Positions 54,465 through 63,215 of a DNA stretch of 64,000 nt are shown here, piece by piece. The DNA lies in NCBI GenBank assembly GCA_947090765.1, contig OX352322.1, positions 4,075,501-4,139,500 on the forward strand. The letters run 5' to 3'. The stretch comes from Pseudomonas sp. MM223 (GTDB taxonomy: Bacteria; Pseudomonadota; Gammaproteobacteria; Pseudomonadales; Pseudomonadaceae). Positions within the stretch are counted from its first letter, which is position 1; every line of letters begins with the position of its first letter. The notes under the pieces are model-generated. The model ran no database searches. It saw only the letters and a list, made by a program, of their open reading frames with translations, and had not been told where the DNA came from. The position numbers were made by a program, and so were the translations under genes.

Positions 54465-56258
54465 TTACACAGGAACACAGCCTGTTGTAAGGCTGGGTGA
54501 ATGCTCCACCAGCGTCCGGGTGTACGCATCAACCGGCCGCCCAAGAACCTGTTCGGCAGCCCCCTGCTCCACCACCCGCCCCTGGCGCAACACCAGCACC
54601 CGGTCGGCAATCGCCCGCACCACCCCAAGGTCATGGGTGACGAACAACAAGGTCAGCCCCTCCCCCTGCAATCGCTGCAACAACGCCAGAATCGACGCCT
54701 GCACCGACACATCCAGCGCCGAGGTGATCTCGTCACACACCAGCAACTTCGGCTCGCAGATCAACGCCCGGGCAATCGCCACGCGCTGGCGTTCCCCGCC
54801 AGACAAGCTATGCGGATACAAGTCGGCCACCCGCGCCGGCAGCGACACCCGCTCCAGCACGGCCTTGACCCGATTACGCGCTTCACCGCCACGTACCCCG
54901 AAAAAGTGCGCCAGCGGCGCGCTGAGCGTTTGCCCGATCGTCTGCCTTGGGTTCAAGGCCCGATAAGGGTTCTGGAACACGTACTGGATCTGGTGACGCA
55001 GCCGGGCATCGCGCTCGCGCGCGGCAAACGCCAACGGCTCGCCGGCGTAGCTCATTTGCCCCTGAACGTTTTCGCCCAGCCCGGCAATGGCCCTGGCCAG
55101 GCTGGTCTTGCCCGAACCCGACTCGCCCACCAGCGCCAGGCACTCCCCTTGCCCCACCCGCAGGGAAACATCGAACAGCACCTGGCGATCGTAAGCGACA
55201 TCCAGGCCACGAACCTCCAGCAATATCGCTTTACCCGGCGCAGCAGCAGCCTCGACAGCCACCTCCCCAATGGGCAGCGGCTCCCGGTGCGGCACCAGGC
55301 AGGCCACCCGGTGCCCGCCGTCATATGCCAGCAACGACGGCTCGATCACTGAACACTCTGCACGACGCCTGCCGCAGCGCGGCGCAAACGCACAGCCATG
55401 CGGGCGCTGCCCCGGTGCCGGTGCATGGCCGGCAATCGCCTGCAACGGCTGGCGCCGGGCAATGTCGGGAATGGCCGCGAGCAAGGCGCGGGTGTAGGGA
55501 TGCGACGGTGCGCGGAACAACGCCTCACGCCCGGCCACCTCCACCAGGCGCCCGGCGTACATCACCATCACCCGGTCGACCAGGTCACGCACCACCGCCA
55601 GGTCATGGGTGACGTACAGCGCCGCCACCCCTTGGTCACGGCACAGGCGCTTGAGGGTTTGCAGTACGTGGGCCTGGGTGGTCACATCCAGTGCGGTGGT
55701 GGGCTCGTCGAGTACGATCAGCCGGGGTCGCAAGACAAACGCCAGCGCCAGCATCACCCGCTGCTGCTGCCCGCCCGACAGTTGATGCGGGAACCGCCGC
55801 AGGAAGGTGTCGTCATCGGGCAACCCCACATCCAGCAGGGTTTGGCCGATGCGCTGGCGCACCGCTACACGCGACAGCGCGGGCTGGTGCGCCAATAGCG
55901 TTTCACGCAGCAAGGCCCCCAGGCGCAACGCCGGGTTCAGCGCCGTGGCCGGGTCTTGGGCCACGTAGCCGACCAGCCCGCCACGGGCCAGGCGCAAGGC
56001 CTCGCCGTCGAGTTCGAGCAGCGATTGCCCAGCCACCACCACTTGCCCGCCAACAATACGCGCACCCTCCCGGGCATGGCGCAGCAACGCCGTGGCCAAG
56101 GTGGTCTTGCCCGAGCCGGACTCGCCCACCAGGCCAACAATTTCGCCTGCCGCAAGGCTGAACGACACCTCGGCCAGCACATCAACCTGCCCGGCCAGCT
56201 CTACCCGCAGGTCACTGACCTGCAACACTTCACTTGCCACATTCAACAGCGCGCTCAT
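54465..56258 (-). CDS. Dipeptide-type ABC transporter, fused double ATPase
   Basis: 597 residues from the ATG at 56258, overlapping the permease stop by 4 bases. Two complete ATPase halves: Walker A GLVGESGSGKTTL, signature LSGGQQQRV and LIVLDEPTTALDV in the first; ALVGESGSGKTSL, LSGGERQRV and LLVCDEITSALDV in the second. The oligopeptide-transporter tail of the first half (CAFAPRCGRRRAEC) marks it as DppD-DppF fused, like GsiA/YejF. It powers the two permeases encoded upstream. The operon is the organosulfur one, so the cargo is more likely a sulfur compound than a peptide. Confidence 0.92.
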   Translation of the reverse strand: MSALLNVASEVLQVSDLRVELAGQVDVLAEVSFSLAAGEIVGLVGESGSGKTTLATALLRHAREGARIVGGQVVVAGQSLLELDGEALRLARGGLVGYVAQDPATALNPALRLGALLRETLLAHQPALSRVAVRQRIGQTLLDVGLPDDDTFLRRFPHQLSGGQQQRVMLALAFVLRPRLIVLDEPTTALDVTTQAHVLQTLKRLCRDQGVAALYVTHDLAVVRDLVDRVMVMYAGRLVEVAGREALFRAPSHPYTRALLAAIPDIARRQPLQAIAGHAPAPGQRPHGCAFAPRCGRRRAECSVIEPSLLAYDGGHRVACLVPHREPLPIGEVAVEAAAAPGKAILLEVRGLDVAYDRQVLFDVSLRVGQGECLALVGESGSGKTSLARAIAGLGENVQGQMSYAGEPLAFAARERDARLRHQIQYVFQNPYRALNPRQTIGQTLSAPLAHFFGVRGGEARNRVKAVLERVSLPARVADLYPHSLSGGERQRVAIARALICEPKLLVCDEITSALDVSVQASILALLQRLQGEGLTLLFVTHDLGVVRAIADRVLVLRQGRVVEQGAAEQVLGRPVDAYTRTLVEHSPSLTTGCVPV

Positions 56259-57082
56259 GGCTGCTTCTCCCCAATCCGTGCACTGGCCCGGCCAATCCCT
56301 TCGGCCAGGATGTTGGTGCCATAGGCAAACACGCCGATCAGCAATGCAGGTGCCAGTACAGCCCAGGGCTGCACCAGCAGGCCGGCCTGGTTTTCGTTGA
56401 TCATCAAGCCCCAATCCGCAGCTGGCGGTGCCACCCCGTAGCCCAGAAAGCTCAAGCCGGAAAGCATCCCAACCGCCCAGGTCAGCATGTTGCCGAAGTG
56501 CACCAACAGCGGCGTGAGGATGTTCGGCAGGATTTCATGAAGCAGGATGCGCCAACGCGGGTACCCCATCATCTGCGCCGCCTCGACGTACTCCTGCCCG
56601 GCCACCGCCACGGCACTGCCACGGGCCAGGCGTATAACCCCCGGGGTAAAGGCGATGGCCACGGTCAGCACAATCAGCCAAGGCGCCCGGCCAAGCATGG
56701 ACACGATCAGCAGCACCAGGATCAGGTCCGGGAACGCCAGCGACACATCGGCCGCCCAACTGATCGCCTGGTCCAGGCGCCTGCGCGAGAACCCGGCCAA
56801 CAGGCCCAGGCTGCCGCCAACCAGCAATGCGAGGGTGGCGGCTGCCACCGACATCCACAGCACCGACAGGCCGCCGCTGAGCAACCGCGAGAGCAGGTCG
56901 TGGCCCAGAAAATCGTGCCCCAGCGGCGCCCCGGCAGCCGGGGGCCCGTACACCGGCCCGACCATTGCCGTGGGTGCATGGGGTGCCAGCCAGGGGCCGA
57001 GAACGGCCAGCAGCGCCACCAGCAAGGTGATCACGGCGCCACGCCGCACCTGTGGGTCGGCCAGCCAACGGGATTCAATCAC
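56255..57082 (-). CDS. Dipeptide-type ABC permease (DppC-like)
   Basis: 275 residues from the GTG at 57082, preceded by AGGAGGC and overlapping the stop of the other permease gene by 8 bases. Five to six membrane segments and the ABC permease EAA loop (EYVEAAQMMGYPRWRILLHE). N-terminal PLGHDFLGHDLLSRLLSGG is the usual DppC signature. It pairs with the DppB-like protein. An ATG-type start further upstream would add residues inside the overlapping gene and lacks a ribosome site. Confidence 0.9.
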   Translation of the reverse strand: MIESRWLADPQVRRGAVITLLVALLAVLGPWLAPHAPTAMVGPVYGPPAAGAPLGHDFLGHDLLSRLLSGGLSVLWMSVAAATLALLVGGSLGLLAGFSRRRLDQAISWAADVSLAFPDLILVLLIVSMLGRAPWLIVLTVAIAFTPGVIRLARGSAVAVAGQEYVEAAQMMGYPRWRILLHEILPNILTPLLVHFGNMLTWAVGMLSGLSFLGYGVAPPAADWGLMINENQAGLLVQPWAVLAPALLIGVFAYGTNILAEGIGRASARIGEKQP

Positions 57083-58151
57083 GAGTCGCCTCCTGGGCAG
57101 GGGTACTGCGCACACGCCGCCACCAAGGGCGGATGCCGCGACGGATACGGCGGATCATCCGCACCCGGCGTGCCGTGCGCAGCTTGGGGGTGAGCAAGAC
57201 GGTCAACAGGTCGGCCAGCAGGTTGATCAGCACCACCGCCAGGGTGATGACCAGCACCACGCCCTGGATCATCGGCAGGTCGCGCATCTGGATCGCCCCG
57301 TTCAATGCCGTGCCGATACCCGGGTAGCTGAAGATCACCTCGGCCAGCAGCGCACCGCCGACCAGCGTGCGCAGCGTCAGCGCCACGCCCTGGATCGCCG
57401 GGGTCAGGGCATTGGGCAGTGTGTGTTGCCAGACGATGCGCCGTTCGGGGATACCCCGCAGGCGCGCGGCAACCACATAATCGGCCTCCAGCGCCTCGAT
57501 CATCGAAGCCCGCACCATACGCGTGAGGTACGGCAAAGCCGTCAGGCTAAGCGCCAGCACCGGCAGCACCAGCGACGGCCATTGCCGCCACAACGGCAGT
57601 TGCGGGTCGAGGATCGACACCGCCGGCAGCCAGCCCATGCCCGGCATGGAAAACAGCAGCACCAGCCCGATCGCCAGCAGAAAGCCCGGCGTGGCCTTGA
57701 GCAGGATCAACACCGACAGGCCCCAGCGGTCCAGCCGGCTGTCGCGCCGCAGGGCCAGGCCTACCCCCAGCAGCAGGGCCACCGGCACCACCAGCGCCAG
57801 CACCCCGACCAGCAGGGCCAGGGTGTGGCCCAGGCGGCCGAACAGCAACTGCGCTACCGGTACCTGAGAGTCCAGCGAAATGCCCAGGTCCCCGCGTAAA
57901 GCTGCGCCCAGCCAGCGCAGGTACTGCACCAGGATCGGCTGGTCGAGGCCCAGTTGCCGTTGCAGGGTGAGGATGCTTTCCAGCGGCGCATCCGGGCCGA
58001 GAATTACCCGTGCCGGGTCCGAAGGCAGCGCCTGGGTGGCGATGAACACCACCAGGCTGATCACCCAGGCCGTCAGCAGCCCGTAACCCAGTCGGCCAAT
58101 GAACCAGGCCAGCCAGGCCGGCGTGCGGGGCGTGTGTCGAGTATCAGGCAT
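57075..58151 (-). CDS. Dipeptide-type ABC permease (DppB-like)
   Basis: 358 residues. Six membrane segments; first segment AWVISLVVFIATQALPSDPA and the following RQLGLDQPILVQYLRWL are typical of DppB. EAA loop: EADYVVAARLRGIPERRIVWQ. The C-terminal extension is rich in arginine (RRVRMIRRIRRGIRPWWRR), unusual for the family. It overlaps the binding-protein gene by 8 bases and the next permease gene by 8 bases, so the four genes form one tight operon. Confidence 0.9.
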   Translation of the reverse strand: MPDTRHTPRTPAWLAWFIGRLGYGLLTAWVISLVVFIATQALPSDPARVILGPDAPLESILTLQRQLGLDQPILVQYLRWLGAALRGDLGISLDSQVPVAQLLFGRLGHTLALLVGVLALVVPVALLLGVGLALRRDSRLDRWGLSVLILLKATPGFLLAIGLVLLFSMPGMGWLPAVSILDPQLPLWRQWPSLVLPVLALSLTALPYLTRMVRASMIEALEADYVVAARLRGIPERRIVWQHTLPNALTPAIQGVALTLRTLVGGALLAEVIFSYPGIGTALNGAIQMRDLPMIQGVVLVITLAVVLINLLADLLTVLLTPKLRTARRVRMIRRIRRGIRPWWRRVRSTPAQEATRD

Positions 58152-59719
58152 TGGGGTTCAACCAGAGTTCGTCAAAGCGCCAGGAGGCGAAGGTGGTCTG
58201 TTCCGGGGCAAGCCCGCCAACCTTGGCCGACGCGGCATCGAGCACGTCGGAAAAGCCCCAGATCAGCAACCCGCCGCGCTCGTGCTGGATGGCCTGGGCT
58301 TCATGCACCAAAGCCTTGCGCCGCACCAGGTCGGGCTGGGCCAGGGCCTGCTGGAACAGTTCGGTAAAGCGCGGGTCGTGGAAGTTGCTGCGGTTGTAGA
58401 TGGCCTGCGGCGCATCGTTGTGCAACGCCGAGGCCAGAAAGCCGCGCGCCGGTGTCGAGCCCGGCGACAGCTGCCATTGCTCACGTTGCGGGCCGTTGAA
58501 GACGGATCCGTCCACCTGATTGACCTTCACTTGCACCCCGGCCTTCAGCGCCTGCTGGGCAAACACCAGTGCAGCGTTGACGCCGGGCCCCGGCGTGGTG
58601 GTCGAGCTCGACGCGCAAATCGTTTTGCCCGGCCTGGCGCAGCAGCGAGCGGGCTTGGTCCAGGTCGTACGGGCGTTGGGCGATAGCGTGGTTGTAAGTG
58701 GGGTCATGGGGCGAATACAGGTCGTTGGCCACCCGGCCGAAGCCATTGAGCCCGCGTGCTACCAGCTCCTGGCGATCGGCCAGCAGGCGGAATGCCTGAC
58801 GCACCCGTACATCCTGGAACGGCGCCTTGGCCAGGTTAAGGTTGAAGCCGGTGAACGAGGTGCTCGGTGAGGCATACAGGCGCAACCGTGGGTCGGCTTT
58901 GAGCAGCGCACTGTGCTCGGCCTGCACACCACTGGCCACGTCGATTTGCCCGGCGCGCAACGCTGCGGCACGCGACACCTGGTCCTTGAATTCGATGATT
59001 TCCAGCTCGTCCGCATAGGGGCGGTTGGGTTTGTAGTAGTTTTCAAAACGGGTGTAGAGCGAGCGCTGGCCGGGCAGGAAGCTTTTCAGGCGATACGGCC
59101 CGGCGCCCACCGGGTTGGTCACCGGGTGGTAGTCGGTGGGCACGATGCCGCCGAAGCTGATCAGCGTTTCATCCAGTGGATAGAAGCTTTGCCCCTGCTT
59201 GAACCGTATTTCGATTGTGCGCTCGTCCAGCTTGCGCAGGGCCTGCCGATCAATAGCGCCGACCAGCCCGGCAAAGGGTGAGGCCAGTTGCGGGTCGGTC
59301 AGGCGCAGGATGGAAAACAGCATGTCGTCGGCGGTGATGCTTTTGCCGTGGTGGAACTCCAGCCCCGGTTTCAGGCGGAGGGTCCAGGCGCTGGCGTCGG
59401 CATTCGGCTCGGCGAACTCGGCCAGTGCCAGGCGCGTGCTGACGTCGGCGTTCCATTCCCAGCACTTGGCGTACAGCGCCCAGCCACGGATGATGCCGCC
59501 GCCCACCGGCTTGTGCGCATCAAGGTTGCCGGCCTGGTCGCCATCGATAATGCCCACCCGCAAGCGCCCACCGCGCACCGGCGTGCCCGCCAGCGCCGCA
59601 CTGGCGGCTGCCGGCGCGCCGCTGTCGCAGCCACTGAGCAGCCCGCCGCCGAGCAGCAGGCTGCCGCCAACGGCCAGGCTGTTGCCGAGAAACACCCGGC
59701 GCGAAAACAGCTCGCTCAT
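58144..59719 (-). pseudogene. Tat-type lipoprotein ABC binding protein (single-base frameshift)
   Basis: Would encode 524 residues from the ATG at 59719. The N-terminus carries a twin-arginine motif (FSRRVFLG) and a lipobox (LLSGC). It is closely similar to the binding protein at 48876 along its whole length (NLDAHKPVGGGIIRGWALY; FHHGKSITADDMLFSI; NPVGAGPYRLKSF). The frame breaks near 58602-58604: after LRVEL one extra base (or two missing) must be corrected to read TTPGPGVNAALVFAQQALKAG and continue to LNPNA. The paralog reads QVELVTTPGPG at this point, which locates the fault. It is upstream of, and in one operon with, the permease genes. Confidence 0.87.
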
Positions 59720-59729
59720 CACCCTCTCC

Positions 59730-60917
59730 TTACGCCGGTTGCGCCACGCCGGGCTTGCGCACCGCGCCCAGGCGCGGCACCTCGAAGCCATGGTCCAGGT
59801 CCAGCAGCGGGAACAGCAGGTCTGCAACCCGGTGCGCCTCATCGATCAGCGGGAAGCCCGACAGGATGAATGCCGACGTGCCCTGGGCCTCGTATTCACG
59901 GATACGCTCGGCGACCTGTTCGGCGCTGCCAACCAGGTAAGTGCCGGCTGCCGGGCCGAGGATGTTGAAGCCGAACAGGCTGGGGCCCAGCCAGACGTTG
60001 GGGTAGATCTCCAGCTCGCGGGCCGTGGGCAGGCGCCCGGCGCGGATGCTGTCGAGGTTGCGCTGGATACGCGGGTCGTCGCTGACGTAGCTGTCAAAGG
60101 TTTGCCCGGGCGGCAACTGGCGTTCGATGGCCGAGCGCGCGGTGGCCAGCGAGGTACGCTGCAACAGGCGCTCTGCATGGGCCCAGGCTTCTTCCTCGGT
60201 CTCGCGCACGATCACTTGCAGGCGGGTGCCGTAGGTCAGCTCGCGGCCGATCTTCGCCGCCTCGGCTGCCACCCGGCGGAACTTGTCGCCGAGCTTTTGT
60301 GGGGTGTCGGCAAAGCTCAGGTACACGTCCAGCAACTGCACCGAATGGGCCACGCCCGGCGCCGACGTACCGGCGCCCCACAGCGGGATGCCGGGCTTTT
60401 GCTTCGGTGGGTGCCAGCCGCCCAGCGGGTGATGGGCTGCGGCGGGCGAACGGGGTGACAGCTTGACGTAGCGGCCGTCGTAACCCGCCGTTTCGCCTGC
60501 GTAGAAGCTTTGGAAGGCGCGCCAGTATTCCAGGCTGAAGTCGTAGCGTTCATCGTGTGGGTAATGCACGCCCAGGGTGGCGAGGCCGGCGTCGTTGCCG
60601 TTGACCACGTTGAACAGCAGGCGGCCGTTGGAAAACTGGTCGAAGGTAAGCGCCCACTTGGCCAACACCGCTGGCGACAGCTCGCCCGGGTGCTGGGCGA
60701 CCAGAAAGCGCAAGCGCTGGGTGGCGTCGATCAGCGCGGCCGATACGGCCAGGCTTTCGTTGGGGCTGGAGCCAAGCAGCGAGCCGTAGTAGCCCAGGCG
60801 GTCGGCGGCGATGGCCAGTTGCTTGAGGTGTTCGAAATCGGTGTGCCAGCGGCCTTCGGGTTCCCAGGGATAGGGGCCGTCGGGGGTGGTGAGGTACCAG
60901 AGAATCTTGACTGCCAT
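59730..60917 (-). CDS. FMNH2-dependent monooxygenase, DszA/SsuD-like (LLM family)
   Basis: 395 residues from the ATG at 60917 (MAVKILWYLTTPDGPYPWEP). Luciferase-like monooxygenase: RLRFLVAQHPGELSPAVLAKW, NGRLLFNVVNGNDAGLATLGVHY and EVYLVGS-type C-terminal block (GTYLVGSAEQVAERIREYEA). It differs from both other monooxygenases of the window. Alkanesulfonate, sulfone or nitrilotriacetate/DszA-type substrates are possible. It lies 10 bases upstream of the binding-protein gene and downstream of the aldolase and DszB-like genes, with a REP pair in between. Confidence 0.87.
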   Translation of the reverse strand: MAVKILWYLTTPDGPYPWEPEGRWHTDFEHLKQLAIAADRLGYYGSLLGSSPNESLAVSAALIDATQRLRFLVAQHPGELSPAVLAKWALTFDQFSNGRLLFNVVNGNDAGLATLGVHYPHDERYDFSLEYWRAFQSFYAGETAGYDGRYVKLSPRSPAAAHHPLGGWHPPKQKPGIPLWGAGTSAPGVAHSVQLLDVYLSFADTPQKLGDKFRRVAAEAAKIGRELTYGTRLQVIVRETEEEAWAHAERLLQRTSLATARSAIERQLPPGQTFDSYVSDDPRIQRNLDSIRAGRLPTARELEIYPNVWLGPSLFGFNILGPAAGTYLVGSAEQVAERIREYEAQGTSAFILSGFPLIDEAHRVADLLFPLLDLDHGFEVPRLGAVRKPGVAQPA

Positions 60918-60964
60918 GGGGCGGGTCCTTGCTTGGAATGGTGGATCAGGCTGCCAACGCGGTC

Positions 60965-61060
60965 CTGTAGGAGCAGCCTTGTGCTGCGAAGAGGCCGGTA
61001 CTACCGATGCAGATGCAGTGCCTGGACTGGCCCTTTCGCAGCACAAGGCTGCTCCTACAG
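60965..61060. repeat. Paired inverted REP element, family A, inside an operon
   Basis: Arms at 60965-60996 and 61029-61060, with mismatches near the loop (GAAGAGGCC against GGCCCTTTC). It lies between two genes of the same strand, the aldolase-like gene and the monooxygenase gene, and so may lower transcription or stabilise the upstream mRNA rather than end both. Confidence 0.88.
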
Positions 61061-61087
61061 GGTGCGTGGGCGGGGCTGAAAACGGGG

Positions 61088-61819
61088 TCAGTTACGCCGA
61101 TCGATGCCTGGCACCAGGCCCAATTCGGTAGCACGGTCGTACAACCCGCTCATCTTCCACTGCTGGGTCAGCACCCCCGGCCCGTAAGGCCGCGACCCGC
61201 CCAGGGCATCGGCCAGCAACTGGATCTGCGCGCCCTCCTCCAGCAACAGGATGAACTCCGCCGTGGCCCGCAGCCCCTGCTTGCCCCACACCGTGGAGCC
61301 GCCGTTGGCTTCCAGGATTGCCAGGTTGAACGGGTTTTCGGCGATCTTGTCGAGGATGAAGTCCACCTCGGCCTGGCGCCGGTCGATGTACACCGGCAGC
61401 TCGCGGGCCAGCTGGTAACGCTGCACCGGCACGTAGTGGAACGGCAAGGTGCGGTGGGTTTGCGCCCAGGCGCCCAGGTACGGGCTGTGCACGTGCGACA
61501 CGGTGGTGACGTCGGCGTGGGTCTGGAACAGTTTGGTGTAACGCCCAAGGCCGCCTTTGCCCTTGCCGACGATGACGTTGCCGGAAAAGTCGGTAACCGT
61601 GGCCTGCAGCGGCTTACGGTGGTTCCACGGCCCGCCGTAGTTCACCGACACCAGCAGCTCTTCGCCCGGCACACGCTCGATGAAACCAACCGTGCCATTG
61701 GCGGTAATGGTGTTGGTTTCGCGAAATACGCTGAAGGCCGCTTCGGCTTCGGCCACCACCTGGTCGATGAAGGCTTGCAGTTCGGCAGTGACGGGGCGTT
61801 CGTTGATCAGTACGGTCAT
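61088..61819 (-). CDS. Class II aldolase/adducin-family protein
   Basis: 243 residues from the ATG at 61819, with GGAG before it. The metal-binding pair of class II aldolases is visible in VSHVHSPYLGAWA, and a further conserved block in GNVIVGKGKGGLGRYTKLFQTHAD. Family members cleave or epimerise phosphorylated sugars, or act on short hydroxy acids. It lies 18 bases after the DszB-like gene and upstream of the DszA-like gene. A role in handling the carbon part left after desulfurisation is an inference; no substrate can be named. Confidence 0.82.
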   Translation of the reverse strand: MTVLINERPVTAELQAFIDQVVAEAEAAFSVFRETNTITANGTVGFIERVPGEELLVSVNYGGPWNHRKPLQATVTDFSGNVIVGKGKGGLGRYTKLFQTHADVTTVSHVHSPYLGAWAQTHRTLPFHYVPVQRYQLARELPVYIDRRQAEVDFILDKIAENPFNLAILEANGGSTVWGKQGLRATAEFILLLEEGAQIQLLADALGGSRPYGPGVLTQQWKMSGLYDRATELGLVPGIDRRN

Positions 61820-61837
61820 GTTCAATCTCCAGTCAGG

Positions 61838-62899
61838 TCAGGCGCGGCGTTGGGCCAGCAGTTCATGGGCAGCTTGCAGAGGCCGCGGGTCGACCCAGTC
61901 GGCGATGTCGAAATCGGCTTCGAGGAAGCCGTGCAGGTACAGGAAGTCCTTTTGTGTACCGAGGAAGGCCAGGCGTTGTGCGGACAGGTCCGGTGCCAGC
62001 GTGGTGTGGAAGTCACCACGGTAGGCCTCGGCCACGCCCTGGCTGCCCGCGCGGGTTTCTTCTTCGAGGATGCTGTTGAGCGCTTCGCGGTTACCGGCCG
62101 CCCATTCGGCGGCACGCAAGGTCTGGGCAAGGAAGCGCACCACCAGGTCGAAATGGTTGTCGAGCAGGCGTTGATGCACGGTGATCGGCCGCGGTGTGCC
62201 GTTGTTGATGCGGTGGCGTGGGTCCGGCAGCAGGTCGAGGTCAACGCCGACCACCAGGCCTAGCCGGCGTGCGGCATCGGCGGCGGCCGCGCCCTTCACA
62301 TACACGGCATCGACTTCACCACGCGCCAGGTATTCCAGCCCCGACCACAGCCGCTGCAAGCCCAGCGCCGGGGTGGCGGCACTGGCCTGGTCGAGCAGGG
62401 CCACTTCCACCAGTTGCACGTCATCCAGGTGCAGGCCTGCCGAGGTCAGGGCACCCTTGTAACCGTGAAGGCTCATGGCCCGGGCAATGCTGCCCGGCCG
62501 GCTGTCGCCCCAGGCCGGCAGCGCCAGGCGTTTGCCGCGCAGGTCGGCGGCGCTGCGAATGGCGGAATCCGGGCGAACCAGAATGGTTTGCCATTCTTCG
62601 ATCCAGGTCAGGCCAATCAGCCGGCTGGGCGAGCCGGCGGCACGTGCCGCCAGCGCCGGCACGTTGCCGCCTTCGCGAAACAGCCCGGGCAACTGGTGAT
62701 CGTAGTGGTGATGGCCAAGCTGGCGGGCCTCCTGCAGGGTCGAGACGGGCAAGCCATCGGCGGCGAACTCTTGCTCCAGCCAGCCGAGCTTGTAGGCCAG
62801 GCCTGAGGCGGTGGGCACCGGGCAGCGGGTGAACCAGATGCGCTCCAGGGCAGAGGGGTCGTCTGCCAGGCGTTTTGCTGTAGGGGTTACGAGGGACAT
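61838..62899 (-). CDS. DszB-like sulfinate desulfinase / SsuA-fold protein
   Basis: 353 residues from the ATG at 62899, with AAGGAG before it and no signal peptide, so it should be cytoplasmic. The fold is that of SsuA-type binding proteins, but residues match the desulfinase DszB: Cys26 in RCPVP (DszB Cys27 in NCPVP), His63 in HHHYD (DszB His60) and Arg75 in P-GLF-REGG (DszB Arg70 in RFGG). DszB releases sulfite from hydroxybiphenyl sulfinate. Further blocks agree: VRPDSAIRSAADLRGKRLAL, LARGEVDAVY and DWVDPRPLQAAHE. It is first in the 62899-54465 operon, behind a strong sigma-54 promoter. The natural substrate is probably not dibenzothiophene-derived. Confidence 0.75.
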   Translation of the reverse strand: MSLVTPTAKRLADDPSALERIWFTRCPVPTASGLAYKLGWLEQEFAADGLPVSTLQEARQLGHHHYDHQLPGLFREGGNVPALAARAAGSPSRLIGLTWIEEWQTILVRPDSAIRSAADLRGKRLALPAWGDSRPGSIARAMSLHGYKGALTSAGLHLDDVQLVEVALLDQASAATPALGLQRLWSGLEYLARGEVDAVYVKGAAAADAARRLGLVVGVDLDLLPDPRHRINNGTPRPITVHQRLLDNHFDLVVRFLAQTLRAAEWAAGNREALNSILEEETRAGSQGVAEAYRGDFHTTLAPDLSAQRLAFLGTQKDFLYLHGFLEADFDIADWVDPRPLQAAHELLAQRRA

Positions 62900-62932
62900 G
62901 GGGTGGCTCCTTGGGCGTCGTGCAAGCACCAT

Positions 62933-62948
62933 TGCAGTGTGCGTGCCA
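62933..62948 (-). promoter_or_regulatory. Sigma-54 promoter in front of the DszB-like gene
   Basis: On the minus strand TGGCACGCACACTGCA has GG-N10-GC spacing and one mismatch to TGGCACG-N4-TTGCW. Transcription would start near 62922, 23 bases before the ATG at 62899. This is one of the best sigma-54 matches in the window. The 316-base divergent interval 62900-63215 holds this promoter, the one at 63113 and no gene. Confidence 0.85.
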
Positions 62949-63112
62949 ACCGCTGGAGGCCTTGATTTACCTGGGATTGGTTGTTGGGCCGGCGGGCCGG
63001 GTGCTTGGCTGGGAGCAGGATTGCGGGCGGGGTGTTGCCAGATCAGCAGAGTGGCTGCTGCTGGGGCAGCAAAGGGCTTTGGAAGCCACGCAGGCTGGGG
63101 CCTGAAGAGGGG

Positions 63113-63128
63113 TGGCAAAGATATTGCT
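63113..63128 (+). promoter_or_regulatory. Sigma-54 promoter in front of the SfnB/DszC-like gene
   Basis: TGGCAAAGATATTGCT has GG-N10-GC spacing and matches the TGGCA and TTGCT halves exactly. Transcription would start near 63140; the ATG is at 63216. It is back to back with the promoter at 62933, so both sides of the desulfurisation set could be switched on by one activator bound between them. Confidence 0.8.
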
Positions 63129-63215
63129 CTAGGGCATGGGACCGCGGTGTGGCCATCGCGGGTTTACCCGCGAACCAGGCGCACTGGCCCTATCAGACAA
63201 ATCCGAGACCCCTCC

